Shown: positions 6,888 through 18,061, counted from the stretch's first letter. The stretch: DNA of 64,000 bases from a bacterium (GCA_016124895.1 WGMU01000064.1:1-64000); one strand, 5' to 3'. Notes: generated by a model from the sequence alone, not told the origin. A program made the numbers and translations.

Positions 6888-8165
6888 TCACACCCGTTGA
6901 AATACGCTTCCGAACCTCTCCGGCGACGGGGCTTCGGAAGCGGCGAACTGGCGGCCGTTTGTTGTGTACTCGGAAATGTCGATGATGCCGCCGCCGGACT
7001 CCGCGCTCTCATAGCCGGCCATCAGAACGGCCATCGTGTCCCAGGCCATCAACGCTCCGGATTGCGGGTAACAGTCGGCGTCGACGGCGCAGCTAACCGC
7101 GTCACTCATCTCGCTGACGTACCCGTGCGCGTAAAACTGGTTCGGCCGCGGGAAACTCGTGCCCTGTGGCGTCGGCAGCTTCTCACGGAGCAGCAGGTTG
7201 CCGGCGTTCGCGGCGTTCGGCAGGAACAGTTCGTTCTCATTATTCGGGTTGACTCGCAGGTCGTACTGCGCGAAGTCGGTGATGACAGAGAACTCGTTGC
7301 GAATGCCGCTGATGCTCAGGTCGTAGCCGAGGACCTCGGCGACGGTCTGATCTTCAAACAGCACGGTGATGCGGCCGAAGTCGTCGACGTTCTGCATCAC
7401 CCGGAAAAACTCGCCGCAGCTTTCCGGCTGATGCTTGAGCACCTGCAGAGCGACGGCCGACACGCCAACCGGCCGAATGGGGTGTCCCGTCGCGAGGATG
7501 CCTTCGACCTGTTTGAGAAACAATGCCGGTCCCAGCGGATGACAGGCCTTGTTGAAGAGTGCTCCGCCGCCGGACTTCGACGGTGTGTCGTAGGCCGGCG
7601 CGTGCGAGCCCTGATGCGCGCACACGCCGTGCTGATACAGCACTTTGCCCTTCCCGTTCTTTCTCGCTGCGATGAGCAACTCGACGATACCCTTCATTCC
7701 GTCGAAGTAAACGAAGTCTTCGGCGTACAGCAGTTTCGATCCGGCAGTGCGAACGTCGTCGAGCACTTCGGCCAGAAACTTCATCGATTCACGTTTACGG
7801 GTCACAGCGTCGGCTTCACGGCCTTCCGGATAGCCTGGCCAGATGACGGGCGGCTTTTCGAGCACGATGACCGGCACTCCAGCCTGAGCCGCTTCCCTCG
7901 TGTACGGGCCGTGCGCGAAGTTCGCACAGCAGACGTTGTCGATGTCCGGCTTCACCGCGGCGAGCATCTCAACGTGCGACGCGAAGGCCTGCGACACGCC
8001 ATGCGATTCAGCAAACCGTTGTGCGTTTTCGAGTCTCCCGGAGACGACGCCCGCCAGTTCGATGGTCACTCCGTTGCGATGCGGTATCATCGCGTACGAC
8101 TTCGAGGTGTAGTCCGCCGCAAAGCCTGTCCCGTTAATGCCGACTCGAACGGTCCGCTGTGTCAT
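6888..8165 (-). CDS. Gfo/Idh/MocA family oxidoreductase
   Basis: A 425-residue NAD(P)-dependent dehydrogenase, probably acting on a sugar or inositol derivative in the cytoplasm. The N-terminal Rossmann fold shows VRVGINGTGFAADYT (glycine-rich loop near residue 10) and VIVLEKPPVIWPG (about 118-130), whose EKP lysine is the usual catalytic residue of the family. The C-terminal domain is the family's alpha/beta dimer domain, with KSGGGALFNKACHPLG containing the conserved His/Asp-like substrate region. No Tat or other signal is seen, unlike many planctomycete paralogues. It stands alone, followed by trmL on the same strand upstream. Substrate unknown. Confidence 0.88.
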   Translation of the reverse strand: MTQRTVRVGINGTGFAADYTSKSYAMIPHRNGVTIELAGVVSGRLENAQRFAESHGVSQAFASHVEMLAAVKPDIDNVCCANFAHGPYTREAAQAGVPVIVLEKPPVIWPGYPEGREADAVTRKRESMKFLAEVLDDVRTAGSKLLYAEDFVYFDGMKGIVELLIAARKNGKGKVLYQHGVCAHQGSHAPAYDTPSKSGGGALFNKACHPLGPALFLKQVEGILATGHPIRPVGVSAVALQVLKHQPESCGEFFRVMQNVDDFGRITVLFEDQTVAEVLGYDLSISGIRNEFSVITDFAQYDLRVNPNNENELFLPNAANAGNLLLREKLPTPQGTSFPRPNQFYAHGYVSEMSDAVSCAVDADCYPQSGALMAWDTMAVLMAGYESAESGGGIIDISEYTTNGRQFAASEAPSPERFGSVFQRV

Positions 8166-8237
8166 GGCTCCAGATCACTTTCGTTGAGTGGCTGCTGATT
8201 CCGGGTTGTTGACCAATGCAACGAGCCGGTGACTGTT

Positions 8238-8711
8238 TCAAAGCCCCGGCAGGCCGCCGAACTGCCGCACCGCTTCGTAGACGACCGTATTGACGGTACT
8301 CGCCAGATTCAGACTGCGGACTTCCGGGCGGGTCGGCAGGCGAATGTTGTGTTCGGGCTGCTCGTTCTTGATGGATTCGGGCAGCCCCTGCGATTCGCAG
8401 CCGAAAATCAGAATATCGCCGCGTCTGAACGGGGCATCCCACACAAGCCGCTCGGCAAACCGCGTCAGATACCAGGCGTTCGCGTCGGGCAGCCGGTCGC
8501 GAATTTCGGACCACGAATCGACGACTTCCAGATCGAGAAACTGCCAGTAATCGAGCCCTGCACGCAACAGGTACTTCTCTTCGAGGCTGAAGCCCAGCGG
8601 CCGGATCATCCACAGCTTCGCGCCGACCGCAACGCACGTCCGGCCAATGTTACCCGAGTTCTGCGGAATCTCCGGGTGGTAGAGAACGACGTTCAGCAGC
8701 GGCTCGGACAT
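8238..8711 (-). CDS. trmL: tRNA (cytidine/uridine-34-2'-O)-methyltransferase TrmL
   Basis: A 157-residue SPOUT methyltransferase that methylates the ribose of wobble base 34 in tRNA-Leu isoacceptors using S-adenosylmethionine. It has the full-family length and motifs: [20 protein letters not shown] at the N-terminus, [10 protein letters not shown] in the knot, and [20 protein letters not shown], the SAM-binding trefoil-knot end. The next gene on the strand is the oxidoreductase 72 bases downstream, but a functional link is not evident. Confidence 0.93.
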   Translation of the reverse strand: MSEPLLNVVLYHPEIPQNSGNIGRTCVAVGAKLWMIRPLGFSLEEKYLLRAGLDYWQFLDLEVVDSWSEIRDRLPDANAWYLTRFAERLVWDAPFRRGDILIFGCESQGLPESIKNEQPEHNIRLPTRPEVRSLNLASTVNTVVYEAVRQFGGLPGL

Positions 8712-8772
8712 TCTGGGAGTCGATCAGCGGAATCGGACAGCGTGAAAGGACAGACGATAAGTTCGTGGATTT

Positions 8773-9156
8773 TTGCGATCGGCGTCTCGCTTCGCCAGGC
8801 CGCCGCTGAACGACGCACAGCTCGAACCGCTGATCGAAGCTGGTAAGGCAAACTGGTGGGAAGTCGAGCCGGCGATCTTCGGGACGTTGCTTGAACGGGC
8901 ACTCGACCAGGTCGAACGCCACAAGCTGGGGGGGCTCGCTGCACGCCGCGAGCCTGCGTCGAGCGAAGTCGCGTTGCTCACACGTCAAGCAATTCGCGAA
9001 ACCCTTGCACAAAGCTTGCATCAGCGGGCCATGCGGGGTGCAGAATACGTTCCTCGATTGCTACATGTAAGGTTGCTGACGCTGAAGCCCAGGCAGTTCG
9101 AGGTCCGCTCTTATGTGCATGGGCTTGTGAAAGCATTTGAGCGCCGAATCGCATAA
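8773..9156 (+). pseudogene. Remnant of an MmeI-like (type IIL) restriction-methylation gene
   Basis: Residues [37 protein letters not shown] match the segment of MmeI-like type IIG/IIL enzymes that normally runs straight into LGAHYTPRAYVERLV, the lead-in to the methyltransferase domain. Here a run of seven G near 8929-8935 shifts the frame. In the shifted frame the DNA still reads [15 protein letters not shown], with His and two Tyr replaced through A-to-G changes. Nothing of the nuclease, SAM-binding or specificity domains remains in the flanks. I infer a short decayed fragment; it is not an active gene. Confidence 0.7.
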
Positions 9157-9214
9157 CTCGACTGGAGGCAGACCTGGCGGTGGTAGAAGAATTGCCTGAA
9201 CCAGCGACTTCGGC

Positions 9215-11197
9215 TTACTGCTGTGTGCCGGCGCGTTGAAGTTCCGACAGGAAACGCCTTACATCAGTTTCCGTGAGGCGGTAGATGTGGACCGACCAGC
9301 CAATGCGTGCTTCGGGCTCGAAAAACCGCAGCCAGCCAAATTCGTCGAGGTCGGCCACCCGTCTTGTCCCGTCGGGCTGAACAATCGGCGTCGGACGCCC
9401 CTGTAGCAGGCAGACGCTGACTGCATGGATCCCGGGACGAGGCGGCTGAAACTCGCGCAGCGGCGATTTGATTTCAACGAAGTCAATGCCGACGTCCTGT
9501 GGCCTGGACGTACCGAACCAGGCAAGACGAGGTCTCTTGATATTGTTCCCGTCGAGCCACTTCTGCAGGCCGTACAGGTCCTGCCCCCAGTCAATGTTCG
9601 AGTCGGACAGCAGATACCAGCCGTTGCCGGGACCGCCAGCCAGCTCGTTGAAGTAGGCCAGATGGTGCGGGTGGAATCTCAGTGAGGCAAGCAGCGCCGC
9701 CACAGTCGCCAACGTCACGAGACCACGAATCGATCTCATGCGTTGCGACGCCGATTCAGCCAGCGGAGACGCAAACAGAAAGAGAAACGGCAGCACTGGA
9801 AGCACGTAACGAATGCCGAGCTGCATCCCTGAGCCACTCGCCAGGACCAGCAGCGCGACAACCGGCAACAGCAGTCCGCCGGCAGTTCGCAGCAGTTCGC
9901 TGTCAGAACGCGATAGCCATAACCGGCAAGCAGAGGCCAGCAGCAGACACTGCACAACGTGCGGCAGCTTGTACCACAGCACGTAAAGGTAGTAACCGCG
10001 AAAACCGCGCAGCGACCACTCACCGTTGAGATAGACCGGATGGTCCGCTTCCATCATCTGCCGCTGATGATCAATCCCCTGCAACCAGTCCAGCGGGACC
10101 GGTAACGGTAATCTGCCGAGTGGTCCGGCTGTCGACTGAATCGATTGCATGGCGCTGCTTGAGAACCGATAGTCAGCCAGTGACGTCCCGGTTCCGCGAA
10201 ACAGGTATCCGAGATTCAGCACCACAACGCTGATGGCAATCGCCGCGCACCAGCGAGTCAGCAGTGGCTTGAAGTAAGGTGGCTTCCCTCGCGAATCACC
10301 GCTGTCGGTTGATTTGTCACTGGTCTGGCCGGAGCCGGACGCTGCGAACAGAAAGTACCAGAAAAGACTCAGCGGCCAAAGGACGACCGACGTGTATTTC
10401 GCCAGTTGAGCCAGCCCGAGGCACACGCCGAGCCACCCGGAGTTGCGCCAGTTCGGCCGACGGGCAAACCGCCACACGCGCCAGCCGACGAGTGCAAAGA
10501 AGAACGCGGCGCCCAGGTCGGTCGTCACCAGCGATGCGCTCGCCAGGACGGTCGGACTGACGCACCACAGAAACAGGGCGAGTATCCCCGACCGAACACC
10601 GAACAGCTCCGTCGCCCAGCAGCCCAGCAGCAAGGCGGTCAGCAGTGACAGTGCGACGATCGGCATTCGCGCCTGAATCAGCAGCGATCGATAGTTGTCT
10701 CGATTAGCAGCAAACAGATCGTCGCCGTAGCTCCAGATCTGATCGGTCGGCTCGGTGATTTCGCCCACCTGAGCAGTCACTGTCAGCGGCGCCGCCGCGA
10801 GCATTCGGATCAGTGGCGGGTTGAGGTTCTCCCAGTCAAACCGTCCGCTCCGCCAATGCAGTAGCCCGACCGGAATATGCCAGTACTCGTCGTGCGTGAC
10901 CGAGCAGTAACGCGCGGTCTGCACCGCCAGCGTCCCGTGCAGCAGCAACAGGGCGATGACGAACACTCCGAGCCACTTCCGCTCTCGGCAGGTCCGCCAC
11001 AGAGACGGTCTGGCCTGAGTACATGCGGGTTCCTCAGTGCGCAGACCGGAATCTCTCACGGTATCGGAAGCGCCACCGTTCGAGCTTTTTCCGAGTTCAA
11101 CATCAGCCGTGAAATTCGCCGAGACTTTCGGCAGTACAAACCGAAACACTCTGCGACTTTCGCGACGACTGCTAAGCTCGACTTCTGCCATTTTCAT
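9215..11197 (-). CDS. Membrane glycosyltransferase, PMT/ArnT-like (GT-C fold)
   Basis: A 660-residue polytopic membrane protein. After a polar N-terminus (about 75 residues) come roughly ten hydrophobic helices beginning with LGVFVIALLLLHGTLAV. The first periplasmic loop holds THDEYWHIPVG, the acidic DE motif that binds the metal-phosphate lipid donor in GT-C enzymes, followed by NLNPPLIRMLAA. The last 150 residues are soluble, with SDSNIDWGQDLYGLQKWL, a common ending in bacterial members of this group. It should transfer a sugar from a polyprenyl-phosphate donor to a protein or envelope glycan. It is a single gene; donor and acceptor are unknown. Confidence 0.82.
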   Translation of the reverse strand: MKMAEVELSSRRESRRVFRFVLPKVSANFTADVELGKSSNGGASDTVRDSGLRTEEPACTQARPSLWRTCRERKWLGVFVIALLLLHGTLAVQTARYCSVTHDEYWHIPVGLLHWRSGRFDWENLNPPLIRMLAAAPLTVTAQVGEITEPTDQIWSYGDDLFAANRDNYRSLLIQARMPIVALSLLTALLLGCWATELFGVRSGILALFLWCVSPTVLASASLVTTDLGAAFFFALVGWRVWRFARRPNWRNSGWLGVCLGLAQLAKYTSVVLWPLSLFWYFLFAASGSGQTSDKSTDSGDSRGKPPYFKPLLTRWCAAIAISVVVLNLGYLFRGTGTSLADYRFSSSAMQSIQSTAGPLGRLPLPVPLDWLQGIDHQRQMMEADHPVYLNGEWSLRGFRGYYLYVLWYKLPHVVQCLLLASACRLWLSRSDSELLRTAGGLLLPVVALLVLASGSGMQLGIRYVLPVLPFLFLFASPLAESASQRMRSIRGLVTLATVAALLASLRFHPHHLAYFNELAGGPGNGWYLLSDSNIDWGQDLYGLQKWLDGNNIKRPRLAWFGTSRPQDVGIDFVEIKSPLREFQPPRPGIHAVSVCLLQGRPTPIVQPDGTRRVADLDEFGWLRFFEPEARIGWSVHIYRLTETDVRRFLSELQRAGTQQ

Positions 11198-11669
11198 CTG
11201 TGATTAGCGGAACCGACCTGCCCCCTGAAGCGGGATATCAGAAAATGACTCCCTGCCGACTCTGCAGTGGCTCTCAGGGGGCGATCGGACAGGAGACCAA
11301 CCAGACTGTTGCCGGTGAGTGCTGAGTCGTTGCTTATGGCGTTTGCGTCGGCATTCAGTCAACCCATGGTCGAGCAGAGGCTCAAGATCGATGGGCGAAC
11401 GGCTCTGCTTTCGCTCGGCGGATTGTGTCAGAACCCAGTCTTCCATCGCCGCCGCTGCCAGCGTCATTGGTGAGGTGTCTCAGACCAGCGGGAGGACATC
11501 ACGCTCTGTTATGCCGGGCGCGGTCAAAGCGTGCAGGCGTCTCACACAAAGGTGCGACGGCACCACGCCAGGGCAGACGAATGTGGCACGAGATCCGACC
11601 GAGTCTTTTTCATGCCCCGGTGTCTTCGCGTGAGAATCCCGTCGGCGCGGTGTCGCAGAGAGAGCCCTG
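11198..11669. other. 472-bp region without a supported gene
   Basis: It separates the end of the nqr operon from the glycosyltransferase start. A minus-strand frame of 87 codons at 11204-11467 has a plausible polar composition (MEDWVLTQSAERKQ) but no ribosome site, motif or family match that I can see. No clear terminator hairpin with a T-run follows nqrF. Confidence 0.5.
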
Positions 11670-12893
11670 TCAGCCGCCGAAGTCGTCGAAGCGGATGTTT
11701 TCGGGCTCGACGCCCAGTTCGGCGAGCATCTTCTGCACGGCGGAGTTCATCATGGGCGGTCCGCACATGTAGTACTCGATATCTTCGGGAGCAGGGTGAT
11801 CTTTCAGGTATTCGTCGTGCAGCACCTGATGAATAAAGCCCGTGTAGCCCGTCCAGTTGTCCTCGGGCAGCGGTTCGGACAGCGCGATGTTGAATTTAAA
11901 GTTCGGGAACTCGGCCTCGATGTCGCGGAAGTGGTCGACATAGAACAGTTCGCGGGAACTACGACCGCCGTACCAGTACGAGACCTTGCGATTCGTCTTC
12001 CGCTCCTTGAACAGTTCGAAGATGTGCGACCGCAGCGGAGCCATGCCGGCACCGCCGCCGATGTAGACCATTTCGGCGTCGCTGTCATTGATGAAGAACT
12101 CGCCATACGGACCGGAGATCGTCACTTTGTCGCCCGGCTTCAGGCTGAAGATGTACGACGACATCTTGCCTGGCGGCGTCCCTTCCGGAGCGCGTGGCGG
12201 CGGTGAGGCGACGCGGACGTTGAGCATGATGATGCCCTTCTCGCCCGGATAGTTGGCCATCGAGTAGGCCCGGATGACTTCTTCGTCAACTTTCGACACG
12301 TACCGCCAGACGTTGAACCGGTCCCAGTCCTCGTGGAACTTCGGATCAATATCGAAGTCCTTGTAAGCGACCGTGTGCGGCGGGCATTCGATCTGGATGT
12401 AGCCACCCGGCTTGAAGTTAACAGACTCGCCTTCTGGAAGCTTCAGCACCAGCTCTTTAATGAACGTCGCGACGTTGCGGTTCGAAGCGACTTCACATTC
12501 CCACTTCTTCGTTTCGAGTGCCTCGTGCGGCACTTCGATGGTCAAATCCTGCTTGACGGCGACCTGGCAGGACAGGCGGCAGCCTTCCCGGGCTTCGCGT
12601 TTGTTGATGTGGGATTTTTCGGTCGGCAGGATGTCGCCGCCGCCAGAGAAGACTTTCACACGGCACTGCGCACAGGTGCCGCCGCCGCCGCAGGCCGACG
12701 ACACAAAGATGCCTTCACTGGCCAGAGCGCCCAGCAGTTTGCCGCCCGCGGGGACGTGCAGCACCTTCTGCCCGTCGTTCACCGAGATCGTAACGTCGCC
12801 GCTGGCCACGAGCCATGCGCGTGCCCAGAGGATCAGTCCCACGAGGGCCAGCACCAGGCCGGTAAACATCACGACGCCGAGGACAATTTCCAT
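11670..12893 (-). CDS. nqrF: Na+-translocating NADH:quinone reductase subunit F
   Basis: A 407-residue subunit, the usual NqrF length, which takes electrons from NADH into the complex. One N-terminal membrane helix (about 5-27) is followed by a ferredoxin-type [2Fe-2S] domain with [13 protein letters not shown] and a later LSCQV cysteine, then a ferredoxin-reductase module with RAYSMANYP (FAD-binding RxYS), [14 protein letters not shown] (NADH-binding) and [10 protein letters not shown]. The C-terminal DDFGG is typical. Last gene of nqrABCDEF, 70 bases after nqrE. Confidence 0.97.
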   Translation of the reverse strand: MEIVLGVVMFTGLVLALVGLILWARAWLVASGDVTISVNDGQKVLHVPAGGKLLGALASEGIFVSSACGGGGTCAQCRVKVFSGGGDILPTEKSHINKREAREGCRLSCQVAVKQDLTIEVPHEALETKKWECEVASNRNVATFIKELVLKLPEGESVNFKPGGYIQIECPPHTVAYKDFDIDPKFHEDWDRFNVWRYVSKVDEEVIRAYSMANYPGEKGIIMLNVRVASPPPRAPEGTPPGKMSSYIFSLKPGDKVTISGPYGEFFINDSDAEMVYIGGGAGMAPLRSHIFELFKERKTNRKVSYWYGGRSSRELFYVDHFRDIEAEFPNFKFNIALSEPLPEDNWTGYTGFIHQVLHDEYLKDHPAPEDIEYYMCGPPMMNSAVQKMLAELGVEPENIRFDDFGG

Positions 12894-12963
12894 CGTTCGA
12901 CCAGGAAACAGGATCGAGTGAGTTTGAAGTCAGTGAGCCGGGCTGCTCAGAGTGAAAGACCGC

Positions 12964-13578
12964 TCAAAGCTGAATCCCGCCGAGAGCCATAAAGGCCATC
13001 GCCATCAGTCCGACGACGATAAAGGTGATCCCCAGCCCGCGCAGACCTTCCGGAACGTCGCTGTATTTCAGCTTTTCGCGAATGCCGGCCAGCGCCGTGA
13101 TCGCCAGCGCCCAGCCGACGCCAGTGCCGAAACCGAAGACGACGCTTTCCGGGAAGTTGTAATCGCGTTCGACCATGAACAGTGTCCCGCCCAGGATTGC
13201 ACAGTTGACGGTGATCAGCGGCAGGAAGATGCCAAGTGTCGTGTACAGCGCCGGGATGTAGCGATCGAGAAACATTTCGAGGATCTGGACCATCGCGGCG
13301 ATCGTCCCGATGTAACTGATCAGGCCGACGAAGGTCAGGTCAACGTTTGCGAGGCTCGGGGAGATCCACGCAAAGCTGCCTTCTTTCAGCAGGTGCTGAT
13401 AGATCAGGTTGTTCATCGGCACGGTAATCGACTGCACGACGATAACCGCCAGGCCGAGCATGAAGGCGGTTTTGACGTTCTTCGACACGGCCAGAAATGT
13501 ACACATGCCGAGAAAGAACGCCAGCGCCATGTTCTCGACAAAACAGGCTTTCAGAAACAGGCTCAGATAGTGTTCCAT
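12964..13578 (-). CDS. nqrE: Na+-translocating NADH:quinone reductase subunit E
   Basis: A 204-residue integral membrane subunit with six predicted helices, starting [26 protein letters not shown]. It carries the conserved cysteine-bearing helices of the NqrE/RnfA family ([13 protein letters not shown] and [12 protein letters not shown]) that bind an intramembrane iron centre with NqrD. It lies between nqrD (75 bases upstream) and nqrF. Confidence 0.97.
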   Translation of the reverse strand: MEHYLSLFLKACFVENMALAFFLGMCTFLAVSKNVKTAFMLGLAVIVVQSITVPMNNLIYQHLLKEGSFAWISPSLANVDLTFVGLISYIGTIAAMVQILEMFLDRYIPALYTTLGIFLPLITVNCAILGGTLFMVERDYNFPESVVFGFGTGVGWALAITALAGIREKLKYSDVPEGLRGLGITFIVVGLMAMAFMALGGIQL

Positions 13579-13653
13579 CTGAAAACGCTCGCGATCAGGT
13601 TCGCAGTCGAACGGAGAAAACGGCTGGCGGTCAGGCAGCCAGGTGAGGAAACA

Positions 13654-14274
13654 TCATTCCGCTTCGACCTGCTTGCGGTCGAAGGTGCGGATCGTCCAGA
13701 TGATGCAGCCGATCAGGAAGAACGCGCTGGGGGGCAGCAGCATCAGGCCATTGGGTGTGTAAATGCCATCATCGCCGGTCGACAACACCTGGAAGCCCAT
13801 CAACTGACCTTTCCCCAGCAGTTCACGGACGGTCGCAACAGTCAGCAGGATAAAGCTGTAACCGAGCCCGTTGCCGACGCCGTCCCAGAAACTGGCTGCA
13901 GGGTCGTTCTTCATGGCAAAGCCTTCGGCCCGGCCCATGACGATACAGTTTGTGATGATCAGCCCAACGAAGACCGACATCTGCTTGCTGATGCTGAAAA
14001 AGTAAGCTCGCAGAAACTGGTCGACGAGAATCACCAGCGTGGCGATCACCGTCATTTGAACGATGATGCGGATGCTGTTCGGAATGTAGTTGCGAATCAG
14101 CGCGATCGCGGCGCTCGACAGAGCGGTGACCATGGTCACGGCAATCGACATGACGAGGGCCGTTTCGAGCTTGGTCGTCACCGCCAGAGCCGAACAGATT
14201 CCGAGGATCTGCAGGGCGATCGGGTTCTCGCGGAAAATCGGTTTGGTCAGGATATCTTTGGTGGACTCAGCCAT
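13654..14274 (-). CDS. nqrD: Na+-translocating NADH:quinone reductase subunit D
   Basis: A 206-residue membrane subunit with six helices, homologous to Nqr[16 protein letters not shown] and [16 protein letters not shown] hold the half-helix regions with Cys residues for the intramembrane iron site. I chose the ATG at 14274 ([17 protein letters not shown]), which matches family length; the longer frame to 14403 is inside nqrC. The start overlaps the end of nqrC by eight bases, pointing to coupled translation. Confidence 0.96.
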   Translation of the reverse strand: MAESTKDILTKPIFRENPIALQILGICSALAVTTKLETALVMSIAVTMVTALSSAAIALIRNYIPNSIRIIVQMTVIATLVILVDQFLRAYFFSISKQMSVFVGLIITNCIVMGRAEGFAMKNDPAASFWDGVGNGLGYSFILLTVATVRELLGKGQLMGFQVLSTGDDGIYTPNGLMLLPPSAFFLIGCIIWTIRTFDRKQVEAE

Positions 14275-15097
14275 TGGTGTCTCCCTCGTTCGAGGTGGAC
14301 TGCGAACTGTCTGCTGCCTGAGGACCAGCCGCGCGAAGATGTGCAAGGTACGGGCCGAAGCCGTCCGGCCCCAGCCAGTACTGCACGAGATCGGTGACGC
14401 CATTCGAAGTGATCGTCGCTCCGCTCAGTGCATCGATCTGATGATCGCCGCTGGCACCTTTGGCCACGGCGATGACGGGTGTCCTGCCGTCGCTACCGAA
14501 CGCCTTCTTGCCATTCCACTTCGCCTTCCAGGCAGGATTATCGACTTCGCCGCCGAGCCCCGGCGTCTCGCCGTGTTCGTAAAACGTGATGCCGCGAATC
14601 GTTTCGAGGTCGGCATCAATGGCCAGAAAACCGTACAGCGTCGACCACAGTCCTTTGCCGTAAATCGGCAGAATGATCTGGTCGAGCGATCCGTCTTCCT
14701 TTTTCAACTGATAGACGAAGGCGAATCGCTCGCGCCGGGAAATCTGCGGCAGGGCACCGGGCGGTTCGACCGGGTCACTGAATTCGGGCTGCTTCGCTGC
14801 CTTGCGCGGGTCGTATGTTTTGAGGTCCAGCTTTTCGTACTTTGCGTCCGCTGCGGTGACGACAGTCCCTTTTTCGAGCCAGATCAACTGCGGTTTGACA
14901 GCGGCGAACTGACTGGCGACCGACTTGTTCTCATCAAAGACACCGGCGACCTTCAGGATGTTCCTCTGAATGTCGAGCGTCTTGTTTTCCTGCTGCGTTG
15001 GACGCAGCACGACGGCAGCCGTTGACACCAGCACCGAGCACACCAGGCACAGGCATGCGGCAACGATCATCGTTTGCGTATTCGAGTCACGCTGCAT
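14267..15097 (-). CDS. nqrC: Na+-translocating NADH:quinone reductase subunit C
   Basis: A 276-residue subunit with one N-terminal membrane helix (about 9-30) and a periplasmic FMN domain. The covalent FMN attachment motif SGATIT is at about 225-230, its Thr being the flavin site. The ATG at 15097 is preferred because it gives the helix directly after MQRDSNTQT and overlaps nqrB by 11 bases; the frame to 15157 is nqrB shadow. ApbE, needed to attach FMN, is not encoded in this window. Confidence 0.96.
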   Translation of the reverse strand: MQRDSNTQTMIVAACLCLVCSVLVSTAAVVLRPTQQENKTLDIQRNILKVAGVFDENKSVASQFAAVKPQLIWLEKGTVVTAADAKYEKLDLKTYDPRKAAKQPEFSDPVEPPGALPQISRRERFAFVYQLKKEDGSLDQIILPIYGKGLWSTLYGFLAIDADLETIRGITFYEHGETPGLGGEVDNPAWKAKWNGKKAFGSDGRTPVIAVAKGASGDHQIDALSGATITSNGVTDLVQYWLGPDGFGPYLAHLRAAGPQAADSSQSTSNEGDTNG

Positions 15098-16307
15098 TGC
15101 GGTTCTGCCTCCGTTTGATGTTCCGTGAGACGAACCAGTAGTCGATCGCCGGGGCAAAAACGTTACCGAAGAGAATCGCCAGCATGATGCCTTCCGGATA
15201 GGCCGGGTTAATGACTCGAATGACGATCGTCAGCATCCCGATCAGCAGGCCGTAAACCCACTTACCGCCTTCGGTCATGGCGGCTGACACTGGATCGGTC
15301 GCCATGAAGACTGTCCCGAAGGCAAAGCCGCCGACCACCATGTGCCAGTACCACGGCATCAGAAACATCGGGTTGGTTTTGCTGCCGACGCCGTGCAGGA
15401 ACATCGCCAGGCCGGCCGCTCCGATGACGACGCTGACCATGATTCGCCATGAACCGACGCCGGTTCCGATCAGAATCGCCGCGCCAATCAGGCAGGCCAG
15501 CGTTGAAGTTTCGCCCATCGATCCCTGCATCGTGCCGAGGAACGCCTGCATCCAGTCTTCACTGATGGCAGCCATTCCATGAGCAACGTCAGCGGTCGCC
15601 AGTGCCCCGAGCGGAGTGGCTCCGGAGAAACCATCGCACGCAGTCCAGACGGCATCGCCAACGATCGCGGAGGGGTAGGCGAAATACAGAAACGCCCGTG
15701 CGGTCAAAGCCGGGTTCAGGAAGTTGCGGCCAGTGCCACCAAAGACTTCCTTACCGATGACAACTCCGAAGCTGATACCAACCGCGACCTGCCAGAGCGG
15801 AATCGTCGGCGGCAGCGTCAACGGAAACAGCATCCCGGTGACCAGGAAACCTTCATTGACTTCATGCTTGCGGACGGTGGCAAACAGAACTTCCCACAGG
15901 CCACCGGCGATATTGGTCACGATGTACGCGGGGATGAAATACAGAGCGCCGTGAAGCAGGCAGGCGAAGAAACTGTTTGCGGAATACCCGACTCCCAGGG
16001 AATCCAGGACTCCGTAGCGCCAGTTGGCGGCGACGTCGGGCGCCACACCGAGGGCCTCGATCGCAAGATTCGCCTGGCGGCCGGTGTTCCACATCGCCAT
16101 GAAGATACACGGCAGGAGAGCGACGACGACGGTCGTCATCATGCGTTTCAGATCCATGCTGTCGCGCACGTGCGACGGCCCTTTTGTGACCTCGCCCGGC
16201 GTATACAGGAACGTATCGAGCGCTTCATAAAGCGGATACGCCCAGCGCAGTTTCCCTTCTTTGAACTGCGGCTCGATGGAATCAAGTAACCGTCTCAGCG
16301 GTTTCAT
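15087..16307 (-). CDS. nqrB: Na+-translocating NADH:quinone reductase subunit B
   Basis: A 406-residue subunit with about ten membrane helices that forms the Na+ channel. The FMN-binding motif SGATPL sits at about 228-233 in [14 protein letters not shown], its Thr being the covalent flavin site. [17 protein letters not shown] and [16 protein letters not shown] are conserved riboflavin/quinone-side signatures shared with RnfD. The gene follows nqrA by 99 bases and overlaps nqrC. Confidence 0.97.
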   Translation of the reverse strand: MKPLRRLLDSIEPQFKEGKLRWAYPLYEALDTFLYTPGEVTKGPSHVRDSMDLKRMMTTVVVALLPCIFMAMWNTGRQANLAIEALGVAPDVAANWRYGVLDSLGVGYSANSFFACLLHGALYFIPAYIVTNIAGGLWEVLFATVRKHEVNEGFLVTGMLFPLTLPPTIPLWQVAVGISFGVVIGKEVFGGTGRNFLNPALTARAFLYFAYPSAIVGDAVWTACDGFSGATPLGALATADVAHGMAAISEDWMQAFLGTMQGSMGETSTLACLIGAAILIGTGVGSWRIMVSVVIGAAGLAMFLHGVGSKTNPMFLMPWYWHMVVGGFAFGTVFMATDPVSAAMTEGGKWVYGLLIGMLTIVIRVINPAYPEGIMLAILFGNVFAPAIDYWFVSRNIKRRQNRNAA

Positions 16308-16406
16308 GACAGACTTTCGATTATCGGCAACTCTGAATGCTCAGATGGTGGGCTCTTCATTCTGTGGATCTGGCTGCTGAGTGAACGCGGTCTGGCAGCC
16401 GGCGGG

Positions 16407-17753
16407 TTAACCTTCACGCTCGATCGTGGTCAGACACTTGCGCAGCATCGGACCGTATTCGTATTTCCCCGGACACGCGAAGGTGCAGAGCGCGAGGTCT
16501 TCCTCGTCGAGTTCCATGGCTCCCAGACTGGTGGCCTGTTCGGTATCACCAGTGATTAGAGCACGCAGCAGGAACGTCGGCAGGATGTCGAGCGGCATGA
16601 CGTCTTCGTACATCCCGATCGGCACCATCGCGCGGCGACTTCCGCCGGTCGACGTCGTCATCGGGAGCGGTTCGCCGCGTCGCAGGAATGCGGACGCAAA
16701 CACGCGTTTGATGGAGAACCTGTCGAGGCCCGGCCTCTGCCAGCCGAGGAATTCACGTTCGCGGCCTTCGGCGATCACTGACACCTGAAGGTGATAACGG
16801 CCCAGCCACTGATTGACATCGTCTCGGGTCCGGCCGGAAAGAACCGAACCGGAGATCACCCGCAGTTCACCGTCACACAGTTCGTCAGCCGTTAGACTGT
16901 CAATCGACGCGCCGCGGACCGTGCGGATCAGTCGCGGGTTTTTGACGCCTGGACCAGCCAGCGAAATGACGCGCGTCGGGTCGAGCCTGCCCGTTCGGAA
17001 CAGATGTCCGACTTCAATGACGTCCTGATAGCCGATATGCCAGACCGTTTTCGATGGTCCGACCGGATCAAGAAAATGAATATGCGTGCCGACGAGGCCG
17101 GCCGGATGCGGTCCCTCAAATTCGACGTCGGTGATGCCGGACAGCTCTTCGCCCGGCAAAGTGACCCCCGGAGAGCTGACCAGATAGACGGCTCCGTCGG
17201 TCAACTTCCGTAGAACCTGCACACCGAACCGGAAATCGTCCGGCCGCTGATTGATGACAACTTCCGGAACCGGACACAGCGGGTTGGTATCGGTCGCGGT
17301 AATGAACAGCGAATGCGGAGCATCTTCTGACGACGGAACCCTGCTGAATGGACGCGTCCGCAGCGACGTCCAGAGCCCTGATTCAGCGAGTGTGCTGACG
17401 ACTTCGTCGCGGGACAGCGAGGTCACGTCACGATTGCCCAGCTTGGGGAACTCGACCGCGTCATCGCCAGCGGGTTCGATCACGACGGACTGAAACGCAC
17501 GTCTGGCGCCGCGATTGACGGCTGTCACTGTACCGGCAACCGGAGCGGTGAAACGAACGCCAGCCGTTTTCTTGTCGGTAAACAGGAGCTGGCCGCACTT
17601 GACGACATCACCTTCGCTGACATCCATCGTTGGCTTCATGCCAATAAAGTCAGCTCCTAGCAGCGCGACACTCTGTACTTCCGGCCCGTCGTAAATCTTC
17701 TGCTCGGGCGGATTCGCAATCGGGATGTTGAGGCCTTTGGTGATCCGCTTCAT
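16407..17753 (-). CDS. nqrA: Na+-translocating NADH:quinone reductase subunit A
   Basis: A 448-residue soluble subunit, the usual length, that contributes to the quinone site. [18 protein letters not shown] is the characteristic start, so ATG 17753 was taken over the longer frame to 17933. Family landmarks include [41 protein letters not shown] and [12 protein letters not shown] near the end. First gene of the operon; 308 bp of mostly non-coding sequence before it should hold the promoter. Confidence 0.97.
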   Translation of the reverse strand: MKRITKGLNIPIANPPEQKIYDGPEVQSVALLGADFIGMKPTMDVSEGDVVKCGQLLFTDKKTAGVRFTAPVAGTVTAVNRGARRAFQSVVIEPAGDDAVEFPKLGNRDVTSLSRDEVVSTLAESGLWTSLRTRPFSRVPSSEDAPHSLFITATDTNPLCPVPEVVINQRPDDFRFGVQVLRKLTDGAVYLVSSPGVTLPGEELSGITDVEFEGPHPAGLVGTHIHFLDPVGPSKTVWHIGYQDVIEVGHLFRTGRLDPTRVISLAGPGVKNPRLIRTVRGASIDSLTADELCDGELRVISGSVLSGRTRDDVNQWLGRYHLQVSVIAEGREREFLGWQRPGLDRFSIKRVFASAFLRRGEPLPMTTSTGGSRRAMVPIGMYEDVMPLDILPTFLLRALITGDTEQATSLGAMELDEEDLALCTFACPGKYEYGPMLRKCLTTIEREG

Positions 17754-18061
17754 TGCTCGCGGAAGTCCTTCTCTGGCAGGCACGTCGAGCTGAAATCGCG
17801 CGGAGTGTATCGGCTGAGGGTTGAATTGGTAGTTAGGCGTTTCTGAGGGGCCAGGTCGTTCCCACCTCTGAGAACCACAGTCCCACGGGCTCTGTGCAGC
17901 GATCTGCAGCCGTGCAAGAAGCAGTCCACACATGCCTGCTTCTCAAGTGCCTTTAACTAAGCCTGAGAGAGCCTCTGCAACGAATTGCAGAGACTCATGC
18001 TCGACCAGTCAGAGCGATCGCAAAGCGATTCAGTCTGCAGAAACTGCCGATCTGAACGGGA
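17754..18061. other. Intergenic region upstream of nqrA, with a small hairpin
   Basis: Between the nqrA start and the scpB stop on the same strand. CTCTGCAA (17973-17980), loop CGAA, and TTGCAGAG (17985-17992) form a perfect 8-bp hairpin. No T-run follows on either strand, so it may be an mRNA 3'-end structure of scpB or a regulatory site of nqrA. No gene is supported. Confidence 0.5.

Noticed and set aside
11204-11467. 87-codon minus-strand frame before the glycosyltransferase
   Set aside because: No ribosome site, no family resemblance; I could not support it as a gene.
12952-14397. 481-codon plus-strand frame opposite nqrE and nqrD
   Set aside because: The opposite strand holds two clear nqr genes; the frame is His/Arg/Asp-rich as expected for an antisense shadow of membrane genes.
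17973-17992. Perfect 8-bp hairpin near the scpB end considered as a terminator
   Set aside because: No T-run on either strand, so only noted within the intergenic entry.
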